A stretch of DNA of 64,000 nucleotides from Bacteriovorax sp. PP10 (GTDB taxonomy: Bacteria; Bdellovibrionota; Bacteriovoracia; Bacteriovoracales; Bacteriovoracaceae): NCBI RefSeq assembly GCF_035013165.1, contig NZ_JAYGJQ010000003.1, forward strand, positions 1-64,000, read 5' to 3'. Position numbers and translations under genes: made by a program. The notes below the pieces were generated by a model. The model ran no database searches. It saw nothing but the letters and a program-made list of their open reading frames with translations, and was not told where the DNA came from. Below, in pieces: positions 18,162 to 27,199 of this stretch (positions are counted from its first letter, which is position 1; each line of letters opens with the position of its first letter).

Positions 18162-20291
18162 ATGAACGAAAACAAAAAAGAGTACAAACTCACTTACGGT
18201 GGCAAAGAAGTCACAATCGAGACTGGAAGACTTGCAAAACAAGCTGACGGTTCAGTTCTTGTAAGCTGTAACGGAACACAAGTTCTAGTTGCTGTTTGCT
18301 CGGCAAGAGAATTAAAAGACGGACAAGATTTCTTTCCTCTTTTAGTTGAATACCAAGAAAAATTTTACGGAGCAGGTAAATTCTTAGGTGGATTCATTAA
18401 ACGTGAAAACCGCCCATCGACTGCAGAAATTTTAACTTGTAGAATTATCGACCGCGGTCTTCGCCCGATGTTCCCAAGTGACTACATGTTCGACACTGTA
18501 GTGACATGTTCAGTTCTTTCATACAACGAAAACGGTGACCCTGAAGTTCTAGCTGGATTAGGAGCTTCTGCTGCTATCGCTATTTCAGACATTCCATTCT
18601 CAGCTTCTCTAGGAACATTAAAAGTTGGCCGTATTGACGGTAAACTTGTGATCAACCCAGCTTTCTCTGAATGGGAAAAATCAGATATCGAAATCGCTAT
18701 CACTGCTTCGAAAGATGCAATCCTAATGGTTGAAGGTGAAGCTAAGATCGTTCCGGAAAAAGAAGTTCTTGAAGCAATCAACTTTGGTCACGAGCAAATC
18801 AGAACTTTCTGTGCTGTTGTAGATCAAATGCAAAAAGAAGTTGGAAAGAAAAAACGTACGTACACTTCTGCTGAAGCAAACGTTACGTTATCTGCAAAAG
18901 TTAAAGCTGATTTCACAACGACTGCGAGAGCAGCTCTTGGAATCAACGATAAAATGGAACGTCAAGCAGCTGTTAGAGCTCTTAACAAAGCCGTAGCTGA
19001 TCAAATTAAATTAGACCCAGCTGCATTCGGATTAAAAGACGATAAAGGCGCATCTAAAGAAGCTTACAAAGCAGTAGATGGTCTTCTATACGACATGATG
19101 AGAGCAGACATTCTTGATGAAGGAAAACGTATTGCTGGAAGAAAGTTAGACGAAGTTCGTAAAATCGAAACTGAAGTTAGCATTCTTAACCACCCACACG
19201 GATCTTCATTATTTACTCGTGGTGAAACACAAGTAATGGCAACAGTAACAGTTGGTGGATCTCTTGGGGATCAAATGCAAGACCGTATCACTGGTCTTTC
19301 ATACTCTAAATTCTACTTACATTATAACTTCCCAGGATTCTCTGTTGGTGAAGCTAAAGGATCTCGTGGAGCTGGTAGACGTGAATTAGGTCACGGTAAC
19401 TTAGCAGAACGCGCTCTTAAAGCTGTTATGCCATCTCAAGAAGATTTCGCTTACACAACTCGTATTGTGTGTGAAGTTTTAGAATCAAACGGATCATCTT
19501 CAATGGGTTCTGTTTGTTCAGGATCAATGGCAATGATGGACGCTGGTATTCCTATCGTTAACCCAGTTGCGGGTATCGCAATGGGATTAATCACTGATGG
19601 AAAGAGATACAAAATTCTTACAGATATTTTAGGTGATGAAGATCATCTAGGGGATTTAGACTTTAAAGTTGCTGGTACAAAAGATGGTGTAACAGCTATT
19701 CAAATGGACATCAAGATTACAGGTCTTACTCCACAAATTATCGAAGATGCTATTGGACAAGCTTACAAAGGTAGAATGACTATCCTTGCTGAAATGGCAA
19801 AAACTATTGGTTCTTCTAGAGAAGGATTCAAGCCAGGTGTTCCAACAATTATGACTGTGATGATTCCTACAGATAAAATCGGGGCACTAATCGGACCTGG
19901 TGGAAAGAACATCAAAAAACTTCAAGAAGGTTTCGCTGTTACAATCGAAATTACTGAAGAAGGGATGGTTAAAGTTCTTGGATCTGATACGGAAGTTCTT
20001 AAGACTGCAATCGCTACAATCAACATGCAAATCAATGGACCAGAAATTGGATCTGTTTACGAAGCACGTGTTGACTCGATTAAAGAATACGGAGCATTCG
20101 TTGAAATTGGTAACGGTGTTTCAGGTCTTGTTCACGTATCAGAAATGTCTGATGAGCGCGTTCAAAACCCAGCTGACTTCATTAGCGAAGGCGACATGAT
20201 TAAAGTAAAAGTTATGGAAATCGACAAAATGGGAAGAATCAAATTGTCGGCAAAAGCTGTTGAATCACTAAAGAAAAAAGAAGGAAAATAG
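18162..20291 (+). CDS. pnp: Polyribonucleotide nucleotidyltransferase (PNPase)
   Basis: 709 residues: two RNase PH-like domains, a linking helical domain, a KH domain with IGALIGPGGKNIKK near residue 560, and a C-terminal S1 domain (GSVYEARVDSIKEYGAFVEI). It degrades RNA 3' to 5' by phosphorolysis and joins the degradosome. The start is set at the ATG 18162 because GGAG lies six bases upstream; the ATG at 18150 contains that ribosome site. It is the first gene of a run with dut, a PHA-system-like gene, a ferredoxin and a lipase. Confidence 0.97.
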   Translation: MNENKKEYKLTYGGKEVTIETGRLAKQADGSVLVSCNGTQVLVAVCSARELKDGQDFFPLLVEYQEKFYGAGKFLGGFIKRENRPSTAEILTCRIIDRGLRPMFPSDYMFDTVVTCSVLSYNENGDPEVLAGLGASAAIAISDIPFSASLGTLKVGRIDGKLVINPAFSEWEKSDIEIAITASKDAILMVEGEAKIVPEKEVLEAINFGHEQIRTFCAVVDQMQKEVGKKKRTYTSAEANVTLSAKVKADFTTTARAALGINDKMERQAAVRALNKAVADQIKLDPAAFGLKDDKGASKEAYKAVDGLLYDMMRADILDEGKRIAGRKLDEVRKIETEVSILNHPHGSSLFTRGETQVMATVTVGGSLGDQMQDRITGLSYSKFYLHYNFPGFSVGEAKGSRGAGRRELGHGNLAERALKAVMPSQEDFAYTTRIVCEVLESNGSSSMGSVCSGSMAMMDAGIPIVNPVAGIAMGLITDGKRYKILTDILGDEDHLGDLDFKVAGTKDGVTAIQMDIKITGLTPQIIEDAIGQAYKGRMTILAEMAKTIGSSREGFKPGVPTIMTVMIPTDKIGALIGPGGKNIKKLQEGFAVTIEITEEGMVKVLGSDTEVLKTAIATINMQINGPEIGSVYEARVDSIKEYGAFVEIGNGVSGLVHVSEMSDERVQNPADFISEGDMIKVKVMEIDKMGRIKLSAKAVESLKKKEGK

Positions 20292-20294
20292 ATC

Positions 20295-20762
20295 GTGTTT
20301 AAACCAGTTACAGTAAAAGTTAAAAAGCTCTCTCATTATGATGAGAGCTTTCCACTTCCAAGTTATGAAACTACCGGGGCCGCGGGAGCTGATGTTCGCG
20401 CGAGCCTTGGAGCTGGTGAAAAGCTCCTGATTAAGCCGGGAGAGCGTGTATTAGTTACCACAGGTCTATCTATGGAAATTCCTATGGGGTATGAAGTGCA
20501 GGTTCGTCCACGCTCAGGACTGTCTTACAAGACAGGTCTGATGGTTTTAAACTCACCCGGTACAATCGATTCAGATTACCGTGGAGAAGTTAAAGTTATT
20601 CTTGGGAATCTAGGAAAAGTTGATGAAGTGATTAATCACGGTGACAGGATCGCTCAATTAGTTTTGGCACCTGTGACTCAAGCTCACTACGAGGTGAGCA
20701 CGGATGAACTGACAGAGACAGCACGCGGAGCGGGCGGCTTTGGTTCAACTGGAAAACAATAG
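20295..20762 (+). CDS. dut: Deoxyuridine 5'-triphosphate nucleotidohydrolase
   Basis: 155-residue trimeric dUTPase converting dUTP to dUMP and pyrophosphate, which keeps uracil out of DNA and supplies dTMP precursors. Motifs in order: GAAGADVRA, RPRSGLSYK, SPGTIDSDYRGE, GDRIAQLVL and the flexible C-terminal RGAGGFGSTG that closes the active site. It starts with GTG three bases after the pnp stop; AAGGA at 20281-20285 serves as ribosome site inside pnp. Confidence 0.97.
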   Translation: MFKPVTVKVKKLSHYDESFPLPSYETTGAAGADVRASLGAGEKLLIKPGERVLVTTGLSMEIPMGYEVQVRPRSGLSYKTGLMVLNSPGTIDSDYRGEVKVILGNLGKVDEVINHGDRIAQLVLAPVTQAHYEVSTDELTETARGAGGFGSTGKQ

Positions 20763-20784
20763 TATTTAACAAAAGGATTCAAGG

Positions 20785-21069
20785 ATGAGTTTAAAAATTG
20801 ATTACAAGCAAATCACTGATGCCGATCAAGCTTATGCGAAAGTAAAAGAATTGATCACACCAGAATACATTGCAAAGTTTCAGGTTAAAGCAGACATCAA
20901 CTACGATGATGTTAAAAAACAAGTCACTGCAAAAGGCAGTGGGTTTAAGTTGGACCTGTGTTTTTTAGAAAAACACTGTGAAGTTGACTTAGATCTATCT
21001 TTTCTACTAAAGCCTCTTAAAGGGAAAATTTTAGAAAAGATCGAAGGTCAGATTAAAAAGAATTTATAA
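20785..21069 (+). CDS. Polyhydroxyalkanoic-acid-system-like protein (PF09650 type)
   Basis: 94 residues. The pattern (AYAKVKELI early, a pair of strands, then LDLSFLLKPLKGKILEKI at the end) matches the small PHA-granule-associated family once called PHA granule regulation protein. Members are short, soluble and of unclear role, and occur outside PHA operons as well. No phaC or phasin gene is in the window. It sits 22 bases after dut and seven before the ferredoxin gene. Confidence 0.7.
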   Translation: MSLKIDYKQITDADQAYAKVKELITPEYIAKFQVKADINYDDVKKQVTAKGSGFKLDLCFLEKHCEVDLDLSFLLKPLKGKILEKIEGQIKKNL

Positions 21070-21076
21070 GGGATAT

Positions 21077-21817
21077 ATGTCAATCACTCACAAAGTTACG
21101 TTAAAACCAGAAGGCCGTGTTGTTGAAGTAGAAGAAGGAAAAAACCTTCTTGAAGCACTTCGTGCGACTGATACATACATTAAATCAAGCTGTGGTGGAC
21201 ACGCGACGTGTACTGATTGCATTATTAAAATCGTTTCAGGTGAAGACAATGTCACTCCACCGCCATTTGAAGAATTAAAACTTCTTGGAAACGTGTTTCA
21301 CATTACGAAAGAGCGTCTTGCTTGCCAGACTTGTGTAACAGGACCTGTGACAATTGATATTGCAAAACACGATAAAGCGACTGATGAAGAGAAGTTAAAG
21401 AATAAAACGTCTAACTTTTCAAAAAAAAAGGTCAAAACTTCGGTAAGAAAAGAATCTGATATTGTAAAAATCAGAGAAGAAAGAGTCGCTGAACACGAAA
21501 AGTTCGAAGCTGAACAAAAGCAAAAGAACGATGAGTGGAAAGGTCACTGGACGAAAGAAAAAGGTGATGTTGACCCAAGTGCAATGCCAAAGAGACTTGG
21601 TGGTGGGAAGCGTCCAAAGTACTTCAACACTGATAAGGTAGACTACGAAAACGACACTTATACGCGTCCATTGTCTGCAGATAAACAAAAAATGAGAGAT
21701 GAGCGTCTTGCCAAAGAAGCTCAAGAAAAGAAAGATAAGAGAGCGGATAAAGAATTTGCTCAAAAGAGCAAAGAGATTCCAGCTTCTGATAAGGAATTTA
21801 CTAAGTTTAGAAAATAG
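21077..21817 (+). CDS. 2Fe-2S ferredoxin with long charged C-terminal tail
   Basis: 246 residues. The first 95 form a plant-type [2Fe-2S] ferredoxin: cluster cysteines C39, C45 and C48 (SCGGHATCTDC) and C83 in LACQTC. The remaining 150 residues are dominated by Lys, Glu, Asp and Arg, without predicted globular content, and carry a basic patch MPKRLGGGKRPKY. Ordinary ferredoxins end near residue 110, so the tail is unusual and may bind RNA, a membrane or a partner protein. Its operon position between pnp/dut and a lipase gives no firm clue to the redox partner. Confidence 0.85.
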   Translation: MSITHKVTLKPEGRVVEVEEGKNLLEALRATDTYIKSSCGGHATCTDCIIKIVSGEDNVTPPPFEELKLLGNVFHITKERLACQTCVTGPVTIDIAKHDKATDEEKLKNKTSNFSKKKVKTSVRKESDIVKIREERVAEHEKFEAEQKQKNDEWKGHWTKEKGDVDPSAMPKRLGGGKRPKYFNTDKVDYENDTYTRPLSADKQKMRDERLAKEAQEKKDKRADKEFAQKSKEIPASDKEFTKFRK

Positions 21818-21850
21818 CCTTATTCAGATCTACTCGACAGGAACGTTGTT

Positions 21851-22858
21851 GTGATCAAGATAATGTTGTTTGCTCTAGCTTGTGTTTCTTTTAATGCTTT
21901 CGCAATTAGTGAGACTAATTACAAATCAGAGTATCAAGAAAAAATTATTCCCACGATTTTGGCCTTTCAGACCAACACTTTTGCAGGCCAAAAGAATATT
22001 CCTATTCATTATGCAACTTACACAACGAATCCCAGTGCGACTCGCTGTCTGGTTATTTTACCAGGGAGAAGTGAAGCGCTAGAGAAGTATGCTGAAGTTG
22101 TCTACGACCTGGATAACGGCGCTCTGGCCGGAGAGTTTCAGTATTTTCTCATGGATCACAGAGGGCAAGGCTCTTCTGGAAGAATGTTGGAAGATAAAGA
22201 AAAAGGTCACGTCGATGCTTTTAACTACTACGTACTGGATTTAAAAAAGTTTATGGATACGGTTGTGAAAGATCGCAATTGTAGTGAAACGTTATTGCTT
22301 GCTCACTCGCTAGGAGCAGGGATCAGTGCAAAGTTTTTACAAAAATACCCAGAGTATTTTGACCGTGCGGCCTTATCTTCTCCCATGCTAAAAATTCAAA
22401 CGGCCCCTTATCGTTATGAAGTTGCGCGCGCTCTTGTTGTGGCAGCGATGATCGCAGGACAGGGGAAAAATTACGGGCCAGGACAAAAGCCTTTTGATCC
22501 AACAAGAAACTTTGAGGCCAATACTTTTACGACGTCACCAGTTCGTTATGACATGGCGATGGATATCTTTGATCTCTTCCCAGCGACCAAGTTAGGGGGA
22601 GTGACGAATCAGTGGTTGAATGAAGTGATGTACGCAACGGCAGCGATCCGTGCTCATTACAACGATATTAAAATTCCACTAAAAGTTTTTCACGCGGGGA
22701 TTGAATCTTATTCAGATAAAAATGAAATGATTCGTTTATGTGATCAGGCCCCTCACTGCACACGCACTTATCTCGAAACATCAAAACACGAAGTCATGAT
22801 GGATCGAGATGTGAATCGCGATATTGTGATCAGTGAGCTTGAGAAGTTTCTGAAATAA
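21851..22858 (+). CDS. Alpha/beta hydrolase, PldB-like lysophospholipase, exported
   Basis: 335 residues starting at GTG with AGGAA seven bases upstream. The first 18 residues look like a signal peptide (MLFALACVSFNAFA). The hydrolase core follows PldB: PGRSEALEKYAEVVYDL, MDHRGQGSSGR, the nucleophile elbow AHSLGAG with S153, a likely acid D289, and H313 in TSKHEVMMD. PldB (lysophospholipase L2) hydrolyses lysophospholipids at the inner membrane. Two cysteine pairs near the end suggest a periplasmic fold. Substrate not proven; an exported lipase would suit envelope turnover or digestion of prey lipids. Confidence 0.88.
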   Translation: MIKIMLFALACVSFNAFAISETNYKSEYQEKIIPTILAFQTNTFAGQKNIPIHYATYTTNPSATRCLVILPGRSEALEKYAEVVYDLDNGALAGEFQYFLMDHRGQGSSGRMLEDKEKGHVDAFNYYVLDLKKFMDTVVKDRNCSETLLLAHSLGAGISAKFLQKYPEYFDRAALSSPMLKIQTAPYRYEVARALVVAAMIAGQGKNYGPGQKPFDPTRNFEANTFTTSPVRYDMAMDIFDLFPATKLGGVTNQWLNEVMYATAAIRAHYNDIKIPLKVFHAGIESYSDKNEMIRLCDQAPHCTRTYLETSKHEVMMDRDVNRDIVISELEKFLK

Positions 22859-22861
22859 TTT

Positions 22862-23458
22862 TTAGTACTTCGACAATAAATCTTTCATCTTAACCAGGTC
22901 AGCTTTTCTCGAGTGACGGTCAATCGCGATTGATGCTTTTTTATCAGTCTTGATACAAAGCTCGAAATAACCTTTGTTCTCAAAGTGCTTCATTGCTTCT
23001 GCACTCTCAATTCCTTGTCTCGCGCGAAGTTTGGCCATATTAGGCGAATCTAAAAAGTGATTCACGATAAAAGAGTCTTTCGCTGTTAAGTGAAAACTTT
23101 TTCTCCAGAAAGGAATGAAGAAAACTTTGTAAGTCAGAGTCAGCTCTTGTCCTTTTTTTTCTAAAACTTTCTCGTAGAAAAAAAATCCCAATAAAACAAT
23201 CGGTGTAAGTATCAGTGTCCATTGAACCAAGTGGCCTAAAAATAAAAGAGTAGGGTCTTCTTTATAACTTAAAAGTTTTAAAATAACCGCGTGACTGGCA
23301 AGCCACATAATAAGAAGCACTGCGAATGCCGCTGCCAGGTATCCCCAAAAGATCATGGGAAGACCGTAAGTTTTTAAAATCAGTTTTGAATCGCGGACAA
23401 CAGCGCGGTCGCCTTCGCTAGAATCATCAGAGACAGGAAATATGTACATCAGGCCCAT
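22862..23458 (-). CDS. Small membrane protein, two transmembrane segments, unknown
   Basis: 198 residues. Two hydrophobic helices (about 35-57 and 67-93) are followed by a soluble C-terminal domain rich in Lys/Phe (RKSFHLTAKDSFIVNHFLD). The layout resembles PH-like membrane proteins of the YdbS/bPH type, but similarity is not clear enough to name it. It is convergent with the lipase gene (three bases apart) and divergent from the App1-like gene. Confidence 0.7.
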   Translation of the reverse strand: MGLMYIFPVSDDSSEGDRAVVRDSKLILKTYGLPMIFWGYLAAAFAVLLIMWLASHAVILKLLSYKEDPTLLFLGHLVQWTLILTPIVLLGFFFYEKVLEKKGQELTLTYKVFFIPFWRKSFHLTAKDSFIVNHFLDSPNMAKLRARQGIESAEAMKHFENKGYFELCIKTDKKASIAIDRHSRKADLVKMKDLLSKY

Positions 23459-23477
23459 TGTATACCTTGCGTTAAGT

Positions 23478-23507
23478 TTGCTTTATCGTGTGTTCAGACT
23501 TTAGTAT
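23478..23507 (+). promoter_or_regulatory. Possible sigma-70-type promoter for the App1-like gene
   Basis: TTGCTT (23478-23483), 18 bases, TAGTAT (23502-23507). Fair match only. AGGGG near 23536 then serves the ATG at 23548. Confidence 0.35.
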
Positions 23508-23547
23508 ATTTTGGGTAAAGGTGTAAACATTCAGGGGTTCCATCGCA

Positions 23548-24390
23548 ATGAAAAAAATCATTCTACTGCTTAGCTTATTCTCATATTCGATTGCGGGTCT
23601 TGCTAAGACAATTATTGTGACTGATATCGATGATACGATAAAAAAGGCCAACTCTATGGGCGGTGTAGGCGGTCTGTACCACTTTTTAAAGAAGAAGCCT
23701 TACGAGTACACTCGCGATTTATTTAATGAAATAAACGCTTATGAGCAAATTCAAGGTGAAGAGACAACTTTCTATTATGTTTCAGCTGCACCCGCTTTTA
23801 CTTTCGATGCACCGGCATGGATTAAATTAAACAATTTTCCAGAAGGGCCGACCTATTTAAAAACGGCAGAAAATGGTGGAGAGACGTACGCTTATAAATA
23901 CCGCACGATTAAAGCGATTCTCGAAAAAGAACTGGCCCTGGATCCTGACTTGAAAATCCTCTTCTTCGGAGACAATTCTCAATTCGATGGGAAAGTTTAT
24001 TACGATCTTAAATTAGAGATGAAATTATCAAATTCAGAAATTTTTATCCGCGACGTGAGTACAGAGGCCACTGTTTTTGATCGTGACATTCCGCTAGTGA
24101 AACTTCCGGGTGTGTATTATTTCTTTTCTGAAATGGAGTTAGTTGGAAATCCCCATCTTCTTTTTATCAGCAATAAATTAATTGATGGAATTACGAAAGA
24201 GTATGAATTAAAGAATCTCATTCCACTCTACACGCTTGATACTTTGGCAGTTCGCTTGAAGAAAATTTGCGTAGACAAGCATATCGTCGTGACGAATTTG
24301 ATCGTGGCCGCTTGTACAGTGGAAGGACAACTTGATGCCAATAAATACTGGCGCGAGTATTACGATCGCTTCAAGACTAGCGAGCGTTAA
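23548..24390 (+). CDS. Exported DUF2183/App1-like HAD phosphatase
   Basis: 280 residues with a signal peptide ending at GLA-K (about 20). The HAD-type motifs of the App1 (phosphatidate phosphatase) catalytic domain are present: VTDIDDTIK with D26 and D28, YYVSAAPAF, and LFFGDNSQFD. In yeast App1 dephosphorylates phosphatidate and related lipids. The bacterial protein is exported, so it would act on lipids or phosphate esters in the periplasm or on prey. Its last 14 bases overlap the convergent dppF gene. A second relative of this family is at 39175. Confidence 0.85.
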   Translation: MKKIILLLSLFSYSIAGLAKTIIVTDIDDTIKKANSMGGVGGLYHFLKKKPYEYTRDLFNEINAYEQIQGEETTFYYVSAAPAFTFDAPAWIKLNNFPEGPTYLKTAENGGETYAYKYRTIKAILEKELALDPDLKILFFGDNSQFDGKVYYDLKLEMKLSNSEIFIRDVSTEATVFDRDIPLVKLPGVYYFFSEMELVGNPHLLFISNKLIDGITKEYELKNLIPLYTLDTLAVRLKKICVDKHIVVTNLIVAACTVEGQLDANKYWREYYDRFKTSER

Positions 24391-25333
24391 AACAAGCAAC
24401 CATTCTTTTTGATTTACTTTCCAGCGGTGGAACCGACTGGAGACAAATGTCTGTACGGTCGGGACAGCGTGGAGCAAAAGCACATCCTTTTGGCAGGTAT
24501 AGTGCTGAAGGGGCCTCACTTAATTCTGTTTCCACTCTTGTGGGGTGAGTTTCCGGTACCACAATCTTAGGAGCACTCTCTAGAAGTATTTTTGTGTACG
24601 GGTGTTTGGGGTTATTGAAAATTTCATCGCGGCTTCCGTATTCAACGATTCTTCCCAGGTACATAACTAAAATGCGGTCTGAGATATGTTGAATAACAGA
24701 AAGGTCGTGAGAAATAAATAAATACGAAAGTGAAAATTCTTTTTGTAGCTCCAGTAATAAATTTAAAACCTGAGCTTGAATAGAAACATCAAGGGCCGAC
24801 ACAGGCTCATCTAAAATTAAAACGCGTGGACGCAACATTAAAGCGCGCGCGATCCCAAGTCTCTGGCGCTGACCTCCACTGAAATGGTGAGGGTAGCGGC
24901 TGCCGAACTCTTCTCGTAAACCAACTTTTTTCATCATGGCATAAACGAGTTCTTTAATTTCAGCTTCAGTCTTATTGGTGTTGATGCGAAGTGGATCAGC
25001 GATAATATCGAAAGCTTTTTTTCTTGGATTCAATGATTGGTATGGATCCTGGAAAACCATTTGAATCAGAGAGTGAAACTCTTTTGAATCGTAATCATTA
25101 TAATTCTTATTTAAGAGTTCGATACTTCCGTTGGTAGGAGCTTCAAGTTTGGTTAACACTTTTGCAAGCGTACTTTTTCCACAACCAGATTCTCCAACGA
25201 TTCCTAATGTCTCTTCAGGGCCTAGTTCGAAATTGATATCGGAAAGTGCTTTTAAGTGCAGAGGCTTCTTAAACATCTTTTTGATATCAAAGGTCTTATC
25301 TAATTTTTTGACTTCTAAAATGGGAGCACTCAT
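24377..25333 (-). CDS. dppF: Dipeptide ABC transporter ATP-binding protein DppF
   Basis: 318 residues. Walker A GESGCGKST, signature SGGQRQRLGIARAL, Walker B VLILDEPVSALD, and the C-terminal oligopeptide-family region with the cysteine motif CAFAPRCPDRTDIC, which in some members holds an iron-sulphur cluster. Start chosen at ATG 25333, which overlaps the dppD stop (ATGA); an upstream reading adds an unconserved Cys-containing leader. Powers peptide import together with DppD. Last gene of the operon. Confidence 0.95.
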   Translation of the reverse strand: MSAPILEVKKLDKTFDIKKMFKKPLHLKALSDINFELGPEETLGIVGESGCGKSTLAKVLTKLEAPTNGSIELLNKNYNDYDSKEFHSLIQMVFQDPYQSLNPRKKAFDIIADPLRINTNKTEAEIKELVYAMMKKVGLREEFGSRYPHHFSGGQRQRLGIARALMLRPRVLILDEPVSALDVSIQAQVLNLLLELQKEFSLSYLFISHDLSVIQHISDRILVMYLGRIVEYGSRDEIFNNPKHPYTKILLESAPKIVVPETHPTRVETELSEAPSALYLPKGCAFAPRCPDRTDICLQSVPPLESKSKRMVACFNAR

Positions 25334-26331
25334 TTTATGGCCTCCACTGCAATAGGGTGAATACAACGATACTCGCGATGTCTTGGCTCAACTAACGTCA
25401 AAGGAATCGGAGCTTGTTTACATTCAGGTGTGACGAATTCACAACGAGGATTAAACTGGCAGCCAATGGGTCTTTGATGAAAGGCCGGGACAATTCCTGA
25501 GATCGAAGGCAGAGCTGTTTTAGGAGCTCGTCTAATATTATCGACAAGGGCACCCGGGCGACTTCCCAGCAGGGCGTGCGTGTAAGGATGGCGTGGGTGA
25601 GTGATCAGGTCATAAGTTGTTCCTGATTCCACCACTTCACCAGCATACATAACCTGCAGGTTTTCACTGTACTGACTGACGACACCAAGGTCGTGAGTGA
25701 CCAGGATCACCGACATATTATTTTTTTCCTGAAGCATTTTGATCAGGTCGAGAATTTGTTTTTGAATTGTTACATCAAGGGCCGTTGTAGGTTCATCGGC
25801 AATGAGTAATTTAGGATTTGTTGAAATCGCCATGGCGATCATCACTCTTTGGGCCATCCCACCTGAGAGTTCGAACGGATAAGATTTTAAACGATCTTTT
25901 GGTGAAGGAATTCCTACCAAACTTAAAAGTTCAATACATCTATCAAGAGCGTCTTTTTTAGATAATTTTAAATGGGTCTGAATCGTTTCCATCAATTGAT
26001 ATTGAATTGATAAAAAAGGATTAAGTGCTGTCATTGGATCCTGGAAAATCATCGCGACTTCACGTCCGCGAATATTTAGCCACTGACGCTCTTTGAGATT
26101 TAATAAATCAACACCGTTAAATTTTGCAGTTTCAGCTGTAACGATGGCACTGTCTGGAAGTAATCCCATTAGTGCAAGATTGGTAATACTTTTTCCCGAA
26201 CCAGACTCACCAACGACACCTAACATTTCACCTTGTTTAAGGGAGAACGAAAGATCGCGAACGGCGTGAATCGGTGTATCTGATCTATCAGATTTAAAAT
26301 GAATATTTAAATTTTTAACTTCTAGTAACAT
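25330..26331 (-). CDS. dppD: Dipeptide ABC transporter ATP-binding protein DppD
   Basis: 333 residues. Walker [12 protein letters not shown], signature [15 protein letters not shown], Walker [13 protein letters not shown], switch histidine in VTHDLGVV, and the C-terminal oligopeptide-type tail ([14 protein letters not shown]). Forms the ATPase pair with DppF. It starts one base past the dppC stop and overlaps the dppF start by four bases. Confidence 0.95.
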   Translation of the reverse strand: MLLEVKNLNIHFKSDRSDTPIHAVRDLSFSLKQGEMLGVVGESGSGKSITNLALMGLLPDSAIVTAETAKFNGVDLLNLKERQWLNIRGREVAMIFQDPMTALNPFLSIQYQLMETIQTHLKLSKKDALDRCIELLSLVGIPSPKDRLKSYPFELSGGMAQRVMIAMAISTNPKLLIADEPTTALDVTIQKQILDLIKMLQEKNNMSVILVTHDLGVVSQYSENLQVMYAGEVVESGTTYDLITHPRHPYTHALLGSRPGALVDNIRRAPKTALPSISGIVPAFHQRPIGCQFNPRCEFVTPECKQAPIPLTLVEPRHREYRCIHPIAVEAIK

Positions 26332-26332
26332 T

Positions 26333-27199
26333 TTAATTCTGCTTCTTTAAGCGTGGGTCAAGAGCGTCTCTTAATCCATCACCTAAAAGGTTAAACGATA
26401 AAACAACAATCAATATACATAACCCTGGAAGTGTCACCATCCACGGAGAGCTTTCAATATAACTTCTGGCATCCGAGAGCATCGTTCCCCATTCAGACAT
26501 GGGAGCTTGTGCTCCTAATCCTAAAAATCCCAGGGCCGCACAGTTTAAGATTCCATCACTGAACCCTAGAGAGGCCTGAACAATTAATGGGGCCATACAG
26601 TTGGGAAGGATTTCAATGAACATAATTCTGAAATGTCCTGCACCAAAAAGTCTTGCTGCTGAAACGTACTGACGGCTTTTTTCCACCATCACTTGCGCGC
26701 GGATAATACGAACGAAATTTGGAATGGCCACAACACTTACAGCGACGATGGCATTTGTTATTCCTGGTCCCAGGACAGCAACAATAACGATGGCAAATAA
26801 AATACTTGGAAGAGACATGATGAGATCAGTGATTCTCATAACCGTTTTGTCGATAAAACCACCGTAGTAGCCGGCGATCACACCCATGAATGTTCCAATA
26901 ACAAGTGAGATGACAACAACAGCAAAACCTACAGAGAGTGAAACTTGTGAACCATAAATTAAACGGCTCATCAGATCGCGACCTAAGTCATCAGTTCCAA
27001 AAAAGAACTGAGGGTTTCCACCAACCGTAAAACTTGGAGGCAAACGAAGGTATTCTGTATAAATATGAGTAGGATCGTGAGGGGCAATCAAAGGCGCAAA
27101 AATGGCGATGATGGTTGCCAGGATAATGATGATCACTCCAATCATTGACCCTTTATTTTTTTTGAGTTCAAAAAATAATTCTTTTAAAAAGACTCTCAT
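26333..27199 (-). CDS. dppC: Dipeptide ABC transporter permease DppC
   Basis: 288 residues, inner-membrane permease with about six membrane helices and an N-terminal helix at about 18-40 followed by the APHDPT motif of the OppC/DppC group. The cytoplasmic coupling (EAA) loop lies around ARLFGAGHFRIMFIEILPN. Starts directly after the dppB stop. Confidence 0.95.
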   Translation of the reverse strand: MRVFLKELFFELKKNKGSMIGVIIIILATIIAIFAPLIAPHDPTHIYTEYLRLPPSFTVGGNPQFFFGTDDLGRDLMSRLIYGSQVSLSVGFAVVVISLVIGTFMGVIAGYYGGFIDKTVMRITDLIMSLPSILFAIVIVAVLGPGITNAIVAVSVVAIPNFVRIIRAQVMVEKSRQYVSAARLFGAGHFRIMFIEILPNCMAPLIVQASLGFSDGILNCAALGFLGLGAQAPMSEWGTMLSDARSYIESSPWMVTLPGLCILIVVLSFNLLGDGLRDALDPRLKKQN

